Source: an uncultured Coriobacteriaceae bacterium
GTDB lineage: Bacteria; Actinomycetota; Coriobacteriia; Coriobacteriales; Atopobiaceae
Reading direction: 5' to 3'
NCBI GenBank assembly: GCA_902793465.1
Contig: CADBDT010000004.1
Location: 124,001-188,000 of the forward strand
Length of the DNA: 64,000 bases
The position numbers were made by a program, and so were the translations under genes. Every line of letters starts with the position of its first letter. Positions within the stretch are counted from its first letter, which is position 1. Of this stretch, positions 51,351-58,439 are shown piece by piece. The notes beneath the pieces were generated by a model. That model worked only from the letters and a program-made list of their open reading frames with translations. It searched no databases and had not been told where the DNA came from.

Positions 51351-52904
51351 GTGAAAGATGATCAAAAGAAGCAGCAGCGTGACCTTAATACTGCCGAAAA
51401 GGCGGTGGGGCGCGCCTTTACCACTGGCAAGGCCGATCGTGCGGCCATAACCCGCATGGCTCAGCTCGATGCCGCAGAGGCGGTGGCGCGAGCTGGCGAG
51501 GCCATGGAGTCGGACGAGGCTGCCGACGAGGCGGCACGCCTAACGGTTATTGCCACCACGATGGGCACTCGCCAGAAGGCAAAGGCAGCTCGCGAGCGCG
51601 AGCGCATAGCCAGGAACAAGGCGAAGGAAGACCATCGGGCGGCAACTAAGTCAGCCAAGAAGGCCTATGACGCCATTCGGTTTAGCGATCCCACAACGCT
51701 CGGCTTTATGCGTGTGGTGCAGGTAATATTCCTGGTGCACATTATTACAACGTTTCTCATACTCTTTCTAACTTCGCGCGACACGGTTAGCTACAGCTCG
51801 GTAAACATAATCGACTGGATACTGGTCGTTCTAGAAAGCATCGCGTTCTACTTTATCGTTAACCGGTTTAAGGTGGGAAGGCCCTTCGTAATTGCCATTA
51901 TGCTGCTTGGTGGCATCGCACATCTTATATCCGACATCTTTACCGGCACCTTTATTCCCATATCGTCTATTGGCAACTTTTGCTACTACCTTCTTGTTGC
52001 CTTATATTTCATGTTCTCGGACCGCGTAAAGGTCGTGCTGGTAAACGAAATGTCCTCCGACAAGGGCAACGAAGAGGAAACCTTTGTTGTGGACCGGCGC
52101 AGCTGGCCGTTCTACCGAAATCTCATTATCTACTTTGTGGTCTTCTCGGTGCTTGGACACTGGATGGAGGCCGGGTTTTGCCAACTCATTAGACTCGGCA
52201 TTGTGCAAGGCGAGTTTCATGCCGAAAACACCATGCTCTGGCGCGACTGGCTTTACCCCTATCCCATGCACGGCACGGCCGTCATACTGATTGCGGTGTT
52301 CCTAAACCCCCTGTTCAACAAGCTAAAAAAGACCTTTAAAAACAAGTTTGCTCCCTACGTGGTGAGCTTCGTAATAAATGCGCTCATTTGCACTCTCATT
52401 GAGTTTTGCGGCGGCCTTATGTTTAACGCGCAGCTGCAAAACTGGGACTACTCAAATATGCCCTTTAACTTTATGGGTCAGATTTGTTTGCAAAACGCCA
52501 TTGGCTTTGGCGTGGCCTCTTCGGTAATTGCCTGGTGGCTGTATCCCATGATGGAGCGGCAAATTGCGCGCGTGAGGCCGGCTGTTATGAACATCGTGTG
52601 CGTGGTGGTTGCCATTGCCGGCGGCATTCTGTTTTCGCTCTATGCCATCAGCCCTCCCGACGGCGTAGATCTTGGCAGCCAGCAGCATGCTGCAGCAGAT
52701 ACCGTGGAGGTTAATACGAAGGAAATCGAGACCGTGGACAAGCTGATTGCGGACAGCGCGGAAGCCATGAGAAAGAAAGCGAACGAGACCACAGGTCTTA
52801 CTGCCGAGGAAAAGCAGGAGATAAGCAAGCACGTTGATGCAATTACTTCAGAAGCGGAAGACATCCAGAAGATCGTAGAGAGCAAAAAGGGGTCGAACTC
52901 CTAG
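51351..52904 (+). CDS. CmpB-like (ABC_trans_CmpB) membrane protein
   Basis: A 517-residue protein from GTG 51351 (AAGAGG six bases upstream; TTG 51330 is an alternative). About 1-110 is a charged, coiled-coil-like helical region rich in Ala, Arg and Glu. About 125-235 has four helices, and about 255-440 matches the CmpB-type family (LIEFCGGLMFNAQLQNWDYSNMPFNFMGQICLQNA). The family is called a putative ABC permease component without proven transport. A C-terminal helical region follows. The function is unclear. Confidence 0.75.
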   Translation: MKDDQKKQQRDLNTAEKAVGRAFTTGKADRAAITRMAQLDAAEAVARAGEAMESDEAADEAARLTVIATTMGTRQKAKAARERERIARNKAKEDHRAATKSAKKAYDAIRFSDPTTLGFMRVVQVIFLVHIITTFLILFLTSRDTVSYSSVNIIDWILVVLESIAFYFIVNRFKVGRPFVIAIMLLGGIAHLISDIFTGTFIPISSIGNFCYYLLVALYFMFSDRVKVVLVNEMSSDKGNEEETFVVDRRSWPFYRNLIIYFVVFSVLGHWMEAGFCQLIRLGIVQGEFHAENTMLWRDWLYPYPMHGTAVILIAVFLNPLFNKLKKTFKNKFAPYVVSFVINALICTLIEFCGGLMFNAQLQNWDYSNMPFNFMGQICLQNAIGFGVASSVIAWWLYPMMERQIARVRPAVMNIVCVVVAIAGGILFSLYAISPPDGVDLGSQQHAAADTVEVNTKEIETVDKLIADSAEAMRKKANETTGLTAEEKQEISKHVDAITSEAEDIQKIVESKKGSNS

Positions 52905-52943
52905 GGAGCTGTGCCCATTGGGATTGCTCCCGCCATTAAGTTA

Positions 52944-53035
52944 GTGCGACTGAGGGGATACTCCCTCCAGTTCCATGCGTGCCCGTCGCAGCTACGAGCA
53001 CTGAGGAACTGGAGGGAGTATCCCCTCAGTCGTAC
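52944..53035. repeat. 31-bp-armed palindrome with GGGGATACTCCC module
   Basis: Arms GTGCGACTGAGGGGATACTC.. (52944-52974) and ..GAGTATCCCCTCAGTCGTAC (53005-53035) are complementary except for one base pair, around a 30-base loop. The stem contains the GGGGATACTCCC module of the GTACATCGCG family, and GCCATTAAGTTAG (seen in other members' outer arms) lies just upstream, but the core is absent. It lies between the convergent CmpB and talC genes. Confidence 0.8.
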
Positions 53036-53083
53036 TCCCGCGATTTAGCATAAAAGCAGTTTCGGACTTTCATCCACCGTCCT

Positions 53084-53749
53084 CTACAGCGTGTTCCTGC
53101 CGTAGGCCTTGCTCCAGTTGGCGGTAAACTCCTCCATGGCAATGGCTGTCCCAGGATGGCCTACCATAGCGCGAATTACGTCGGGGGCAACGGTAATGGC
53201 GGGCACGCCTGCTGCCAGCAGTTGGTGTACCTGGTCCACGTTCTTAAAGCTTGCGGCACACACCTTGGCGTCCATGCCGTAAACGGCGAGTGTTTCCACA
53301 AGCTCGGCAACCTGGCCAACGCCGTCGCCGTAGTTGCACATGCGGTTTACATAGGGAGCCAAGTAGTCCGCGCCGGCTTTGGCAGCCCAAAACGCCTGGT
53401 CAGGCGAGTAGATGCCCGTGGCAAGGACGCAAATGCCCTTGGCCTTTACTGCGGGGATGGCACGCAGGCCCTCGCGTGTAACGGGAATCTTTACCACAAT
53501 GTTCTTGCCGCCACGAATCTGTGCGATGCGCTCTGCCTCGGCAAGAATGCCGTCGTAGTCTAGGCTAACCACCTGGGCAATTATCTTCTGATCCTCGGTG
53601 AGTACCTCGCAGAGCTCGTCGAACACCTGGCTGGGCTCCTTGCCGCTCTTGGTAATGATGGTGGGATTGGTGGTAACGCCGTCTATGGGCAGGTACTCGC
53701 AAAGCTCCCGAATTGCATCAATATCCGCACTGTCAATAAAAAACTCCAT
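53084..53749 (-). CDS. Fructose-6-phosphate aldolase/transaldolase-like protein (TalC/FSA)
   Basis: A 221-residue protein with MEFFIDSADIDAIRELC, GVTTNPTIITKSG, and the Schiff-base Lys87 in VVKIPVT (matching E. coli FSA Lys85). The length is that of FSA/TalC rather than classical transaldolase. It is downstream of the pflD-like gene on the same strand, across a 172-bp gap that holds a palindrome, as fsaB (talC) neighbours pflD in E. coli. It likely cleaves a ketose phosphate made by that lyase. Confidence 0.92.
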   Translation of the reverse strand: MEFFIDSADIDAIRELCEYLPIDGVTTNPTIITKSGKEPSQVFDELCEVLTEDQKIIAQVVSLDYDGILAEAERIAQIRGGKNIVVKIPVTREGLRAIPAVKAKGICVLATGIYSPDQAFWAAKAGADYLAPYVNRMCNYGDGVGQVAELVETLAVYGMDAKVCAASFKNVDQVHQLLAAGVPAITVAPDVIRAMVGHPGTAIAMEEFTANWSKAYGRNTL

Positions 53750-53827
53750 TTTCTTTCCTCTCTTTCCTAAAGCGCGCGAAGCGCGCACATATTTTTTGCC
53801 GTGGGCACGTAGAGCACGTGATGGAGA

Positions 53828-53916
53828 GGCGGCCTGCGGTCTTCTCTGCTGCGAATTGCGAGCGCAGCGAGCGAGCAAAGCGAGCGCTGAGCAAGCAGGG
53901 AAGACCGCAGGCCGCC
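53828..53916. repeat. Palindrome between pflD-like and talC-like genes
   Basis: GGCGGCCTGCGGTCTTC.. (53828-53850) and its complement ending 53916 pair over 23 bases with one mismatch. The loop holds GCGAGCGCAGCGAGCGAGCA, whose complement resembles the CGCTTCGCTTCGCTCACTGCG part of the 26800 core. It lies six bases after the pflD-like stop on the transcript, so it may attenuate talC or protect the pflD-like mRNA end. A small CGCGCGAAGCGCGC hairpin lies nearer talC, at about 53772. Confidence 0.75.
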
Positions 53917-53921
53917 CCACC

Positions 53922-56339
53922 CTACAGCACCTGCTCCGTGCGATCGATAATGTCGTCTTGGGTGGCCTTGCTCAGTACGTTGAAGAACGCGGAGTAGCCG
54001 GCCACGCGCACAATCAGGTCTTTGTGGCGCTCGGGATGCGCCTGCGCGTCCAGGAGCGTGGCGCGATCCACGACGTTAAACTGCACGTGGTAGCCGTGCA
54101 ACCGGTTAAAGAACGTGCGTAGCATCATCTGCAGCTTTGCCTTGTTCTCCTCGCGCTCGAGCATGGCGGGGGTCACCTTTTGGTTAAGCAGCACGCCGCC
54201 GGTAATCTTGTTCGTTGGCAGCTTGGAGACGGTCTTGAAAACGGCCGTCGGTCCCTGTTTGTCGGCGTTGTGCGCAGGGCTGCAGCCCTCGGCCAGCGGC
54301 TCGTGCGCGTGGCGTCCGTCAGGCGTGGCCATGGTGCCCATGCCCTGACCAACATTCGCGCTAATGGAGCTGGTACCGGCATAACGAATTCCACCAATGG
54401 GTCCGCGGCCAAAACGGGTGTTGTGGTACTTGGCAACCTCGTCGATGTAGGGCTCGTAGCACTCTACGGCAAGCGAGTCCACGTAGTCGTCGTCGTTTCC
54501 GTACTTGGGCGCGCCGTCAACAAGCATTTGCTGGATGCGTGCTCCCTCCTCGCCCTCAAAGTCGGAGAGCAGGGCATCCCACAGCTGCTGGCGCGAGATG
54601 CGGCCCTCTTCGTACACGAGCTTCTTTATGGCGGCCAGGCTGTCGGCTATGTTGGCAATACCCACCTGCAGGCCGGAGATAAAGTCGTAGACAGCGCCGC
54701 CCTCCTTTATGGTCTTGCCGCGCGCAATGCAGTCGTCGGTGAGCGCGGAGCACAGCACGTCGGGCACGTCGCGCTCGCTGGCCTTGTCTATTGCGTTTTC
54801 CACCACTACGGACCAGCGGCACATCTCGCGCAGGCTCGCGTCCCATGCGGCCATGAGCTCGTCGAACGTCTCCCACTCCAAAAAGTTGCCGTGGGCCTCC
54901 ACAAAGCGCTTGCCCGAGGTTAGGTCCACGCCGCCGTTCATGGCGCACAAAAGCAGGCGCGGGAAGTTAATGTAGCTCATGCCCGTGCAGCGATAACCCC
55001 AGCGGCCAGGCACGGCCGTTTCCACGCATCCGATGGCGGAGTAGTTGTAGGCGTCGTACTCGCTCACACCCCAGGCAATAAAGCTGGGGATTATAATCTC
55101 GTCGTTGTTGAGGGCTGGCATGCCAAAGCCAAGGCGCATGACCTCAACGCATTCGGCAAAGAAGGCCGGATCGAGGTTGGCGTGGTAGCGCACGGTAAGG
55201 TTGGGCTGGGTAAGGCGGGTCTGCGCCACGGAGCGAAGCACGAGCCAGCTCGTGGGGTTAACGGCGTCCTCGTGGGTGTCGGGCGTCTGGCCGCCAATGG
55301 TTACGTTCTGATACATGGGGCTGCCGGCCGAGCTGTACGTGTGCGCCTGGCTGCGGATCTTCTGCACGGTGAGCGTCTTTATCCATAGGTTGGTAAGAAG
55401 CTCGAGCGCCTGGTCCTCGGTAATGCGGCCAGCTGCAAGGTCGGCCTCGTAGAACGGATCTATATACTGGTCAAAGCGCCCAAAGCTAAGCGAGTGACCG
55501 TTGGACTCAATCTGCAGCAACACCTGAGAGAACCAAGCCGCCTGAACCGCCTCGTAGAAGGTCTGCGCCGGCTCGTAGGGAACGCGGGCGGAGGCGGCGG
55601 CCATACGTTCGAGCTCTGCCTTGCGGGCGGGATCGTTGCATGCGGCTGCCTGCTTGGAGGCCAGCTCGGCATAGCGGTTGGTCCAGCGACGAACGGCGTC
55701 GATAACGACCAGAACCGCGTTGTAGAACACGTACTTATCTATGGAGTCGGGGTCAGTGAGGTCGAGGGCGGCCTTTGCAGTCAGGGTGCGCTCCTCGTAT
55801 CCGCGCAGACCCTCCTTTAGCATGCGCGCATGGTTAATGGCCAGGTGGGCGTCGCCTGCGTTGAGCTTGCCCTCCATGCCAAAGACGCCGGTCTCCATAA
55901 AGGGCGCGACCTCGCTTGGAAGCAGTGCCTCGCTGCGGCTGCGCAGGTTGTTGTTTTCCCAAAACGGAGCAATATCGCGAATGCGCTGCTTGTCCTGATC
56001 CGTAACGTAGAACACGTCGCCGTCGCGCTTTTCGAACTTGTCCAGCTCATCGATTACAAAGCCCAGCGTGTACTCGGGAAAGACCGGTGCGTTGCCGTTC
56101 TTGGTGGCCTGATTGCCGGCAATGAGGGTCTTGTCCTCAATATATATGCTCATGTTGTCGAGCACGTGGGCAAAGGCGAGGGCACGACGCATTACCGGTG
56201 GCTGGTTGAGCGTCTGTTGGTAAGACTCGGTGTACAGGACTGCGCGCTCGGCGTCCACATAGGGTTTCTCGTCCAGGACCTCCTCGCGAAAGGCCTGCAT
56301 GCGATCGGTTAGGGCTCCAAAGTGCTCGCGATTCTCCAT
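53922..56339 (-). CDS. Glycyl radical enzyme, PflD/YbiW subgroup
   Basis: An 805-residue glycyl radical enzyme. The radical Gly781 lies in RVAGYSAFF near the C-terminus, and the active-site Cys438 and Glu440 lie in GCVETA, followed by WGYRCTGMSYINFPR. These features place it with E. coli PflD and YbiW rather than pyruvate formate-lyase, which has a Cys-Cys pair. The subgroup is associated with FSA-type aldolases; as I recall, YbiW has been assigned as a 1,5-anhydroglucitol-6-phosphate lyase, which is an inference for this protein. Its promoter and divergent activase gene are at 56394-56519. Confidence 0.9.
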   Translation of the reverse strand: MENREHFGALTDRMQAFREEVLDEKPYVDAERAVLYTESYQQTLNQPPVMRRALAFAHVLDNMSIYIEDKTLIAGNQATKNGNAPVFPEYTLGFVIDELDKFEKRDGDVFYVTDQDKQRIRDIAPFWENNNLRSRSEALLPSEVAPFMETGVFGMEGKLNAGDAHLAINHARMLKEGLRGYEERTLTAKAALDLTDPDSIDKYVFYNAVLVVIDAVRRWTNRYAELASKQAAACNDPARKAELERMAAASARVPYEPAQTFYEAVQAAWFSQVLLQIESNGHSLSFGRFDQYIDPFYEADLAAGRITEDQALELLTNLWIKTLTVQKIRSQAHTYSSAGSPMYQNVTIGGQTPDTHEDAVNPTSWLVLRSVAQTRLTQPNLTVRYHANLDPAFFAECVEVMRLGFGMPALNNDEIIIPSFIAWGVSEYDAYNYSAIGCVETAVPGRWGYRCTGMSYINFPRLLLCAMNGGVDLTSGKRFVEAHGNFLEWETFDELMAAWDASLREMCRWSVVVENAIDKASERDVPDVLCSALTDDCIARGKTIKEGGAVYDFISGLQVGIANIADSLAAIKKLVYEEGRISRQQLWDALLSDFEGEEGARIQQMLVDGAPKYGNDDDYVDSLAVECYEPYIDEVAKYHNTRFGRGPIGGIRYAGTSSISANVGQGMGTMATPDGRHAHEPLAEGCSPAHNADKQGPTAVFKTVSKLPTNKITGGVLLNQKVTPAMLEREENKAKLQMMLRTFFNRLHGYHVQFNVVDRATLLDAQAHPERHKDLIVRVAGYSAFFNVLSKATQDDIIDRTEQVL

Positions 56340-56378
56340 GTTTGCTTCCTTTGCTCTTATCTACGAACTTAATAAAGC

Positions 56379-56471
56379 TTACGTTCGTAATTAATAGTAA
56401 GCAGATGAAGGAGTTTTGTCAACTACGAAAGCCAAAAAAACTTTGACAAGAATCGTATATACTTACGAACG
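56379..56471. promoter_or_regulatory. Operator-like sites and promoter in the pflD-activase intergenic region
   Basis: On the minus strand TTGACA (56417-56422) and TACTAT (56394-56399) are separated by exactly 17 bases, a good promoter for the pflD-like gene. TTACGTTCGTAA (56379-56390) is a perfect palindrome with a 2-base centre just downstream of that -10, and TTACGAACG recurs at about 56463, with related CTACGAA sequences between. A TTTCGTTCG motif also precedes the DeoR gene at about 58256. These look like operators for the adjacent DeoR-type regulator. Confidence 0.65.
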
Positions 56472-56518
56472 AAACATTATTCACGATCAACCCGCATAAA
56501 CTGACGCACGGAGGAAGC

Positions 56519-57427
56519 ATGCAAAGCGCAACGGTGTTTAACGTACAAAAGTTTAGCCTCAACGACGGGCCAGGCATTCGCACGGTGGTGTTCCTTAAGG
56601 GATGCCCATTGCGCTGCACGTGGTGCGCTAATCCAGAGAGCCAAATGCGTGCCCCGCAGCTCGAATGGAAGAATAGCGCCTGCATTGGGTGCGGCGCATG
56701 TTTAAAAGCCGCGCCTGGTGCAGAGGCCGCGGTGCATGCCAATAAGCGCCATGTGGACGTGCACAGCTTAGCAGGCGACTCCAACGAGGGCAGGGCTGCT
56801 GTTTCCGCGTGCCCAACGCATGCGCTTACCTGCACGGGGGAGACTAAGACCGTGGAAGAGGTGCTACGCGTTTGCTTGCAGGACAAACCCTTCTACGAGG
56901 ACTCGGGCGGCGGCGTTACCCTAAGCGGTGGCGAGGCGCTCGTTTGGCCGGAGTTTTGCGAGGAGCTCTTGGGACGTCTGCACGAAGAGGGTGTGGACAC
57001 CTGTGTGGAAACCGAGGCGCATGTTTCCCCCAAGGTGTTCCGGCATATGGCGCCGTTGTTCGATCATATGCTCGTGGACCTAAAACACGTGGATGCAAAC
57101 AAGATCTTTGCCCACACGGCCGGCCAGGCCAACCTCATGCTGGACAACCTGCGCTGGGCGATTGCCAACCATCCGGATGTGCTCCCGCGCACACCGGTGA
57201 TTCCGGGGTTTAACGATACGAACCAGGATGCCCGTGCCATGGCCGTATGGTTGCGCGATGCGGGTGCCATACGCGTGCAGCTGCTTCCCTTCCACAACTT
57301 TGGAGAGAACAAGTACGAGCTACTGGGGATGGACTACGCGCTGCGTGGCGCCAAGAACCTACGCTCCGAGAATCTTGAGGAGTACCGGCAGGTGTTTGTG
57401 GACGAAGGCATTCAGGCGTTCTTCTAG
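56519..57427 (+). CDS. Glycyl radical enzyme activating enzyme (radical SAM)
   Basis: A 302-residue radical SAM protein. Cys29, Cys33 and Cys36 (CPLRCTWC) bind the [4Fe-4S] cluster that cleaves SAM to form the glycyl radical. The insert normally carrying two ferredoxin clusters (CxxCxxCxxxC twice) is reduced: it has Cys55, Cys58, Cys61, Cys98 and Cys105, with LKAAPG replacing the usual xxxCP. It is divergent from its presumed target, the pflD-like gene, sharing the intergenic operator region. GGAGG precedes the ATG. Confidence 0.92.
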   Translation: MQSATVFNVQKFSLNDGPGIRTVVFLKGCPLRCTWCANPESQMRAPQLEWKNSACIGCGACLKAAPGAEAAVHANKRHVDVHSLAGDSNEGRAAVSACPTHALTCTGETKTVEEVLRVCLQDKPFYEDSGGGVTLSGGEALVWPEFCEELLGRLHEEGVDTCVETEAHVSPKVFRHMAPLFDHMLVDLKHVDANKIFAHTAGQANLMLDNLRWAIANHPDVLPRTPVIPGFNDTNQDARAMAVWLRDAGAIRVQLLPFHNFGENKYELLGMDYALRGAKNLRSENLEEYRQVFVDEGIQAFF

Positions 57428-57457
57428 CGGGGTTCGGTACGGCTTTTCCAGGCTATC

Positions 57458-58207
57458 TCACTTGGCAACGGTTACCTCCACGCCGTTGCGCGCGAGCGAG
57501 GATTGCCAGCTGTCGGAAAGGCCCGCATCGGTAACCACAGAGATCTTTTTGCTGGTCAGGCGCATGGGTACAGCTCCGCGCTGCCCAAACTTCTCCGATT
57601 CGGTAAGAACGACGATCTCCGAGGCGGCCTCGGCCATGGACCGTACGGCATCGGCACGCATCTGGTCGGCGTTGGTGGGCCCCACGCCCTCAATCCAGCC
57701 GTCAGCGCCCACAAAAAGGCGGTCCACATAGAACTCTTGGGCGCACGTGCGTACCAGCGGACCAACCATTACCTGCGAGTCTCGCTGATATGTGCCTCCC
57801 AGCAGCACGACCTCCACACTGGTGGAGTCGCGAACATAGCCTGCAATAAAGGCGCTGTTGGTAACAACGGTAACGCTCTTGTGGGTGTCGGCCAGCTCAC
57901 GTGCGAGCAGCGCGCAGCAGCTGCCGCTTTCCACCATTATTGTTGACCCGTCAGCGACCATTGCCGCGGCTGCTTGGGCAATGCGGCGCTTTTCCTCGTA
58001 ATGGTAGGCAAGCCGGCCGCTCACATCGTTGGGGTTGGAAAGCTTGGCAAAGCCGTGCTCCCTTACCACAAGTCCCTTTGCCTGTAGCGCGTCCAGGTCT
58101 TTGCGTACGGTAACTTCCGATACCCCAAGCTCCTCGGAAAGCAGCGCCACCTCTATGCGCTGCCTGCTGGTGAGTATGTCCAAGATCTGGCTGTCGCGCC
58201 TGCCCAT
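57458..58207 (-). CDS. DeoR-family transcriptional regulator of the glycyl-radical module
   Basis: A 249-residue DeoR-type repressor: an N-terminal HTH (RQRIEVALLSEELGVSEVTVRKDLDALQAKGLVVREHG) and a C-terminal sugar-phosphate-binding DeoRC domain (about 75-235) with VVTNSAFIA and LGGTYQRDSQ. It is convergent with the activase gene (30 bases apart). The inducer is probably a phosphorylated sugar linked to the pflD-like pathway. Candidate operator sites lie upstream of both target genes. Confidence 0.88.
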   Translation of the reverse strand: MGRRDSQILDILTSRQRIEVALLSEELGVSEVTVRKDLDALQAKGLVVREHGFAKLSNPNDVSGRLAYHYEEKRRIAQAAAAMVADGSTIMVESGSCCALLARELADTHKSVTVVTNSAFIAGYVRDSTSVEVVLLGGTYQRDSQVMVGPLVRTCAQEFYVDRLFVGADGWIEGVGPTNADQMRADAVRSMAEAASEIVVLTESEKFGQRGAVPMRLTSKKISVVTDAGLSDSWQSSLARNGVEVTVAK

Positions 58208-58278
58208 GTCGTGACCTCCCGTGTGCGTTGTACTTTCTCTTGTATCTTACTTTACTTTCGTTCGAATGGAATCTGCGC

Positions 58279-58390
58279 GACCACAAATAGCCTGCCCCTA
58301 GACCTATCAAGGGGGAGTACCCCTCTTGATAGGTCAGCGCCCCAGCCTTTTAGGGGCAGGACAAATAGGGGACTGTCCCTATTTGTGGTC
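58279..58390. repeat. Nested palindrome with CCTATCAA hairpin
   Basis: GACCACAAATAG (58279-58290) pairs with CTATTTGTGGTC (58379-58390). Inside, CCTGCCCCTA pairs with TAGGGGCAGG (about 58351-58360), and at the centre is the hairpin GACCTATCAAGGGGGAGTAC / CCCTCTTGATAGGTC (58301-58335). It lies between the divergent DeoR and SpoIIE-type genes, so a terminator role for either is not expected. Confidence 0.8.
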
Positions 58391-58439
58391 TGAGGTGCAG
58401 CTATACTTGTGCTGTTGACATTTTGCGGAGGGAGCGCGC

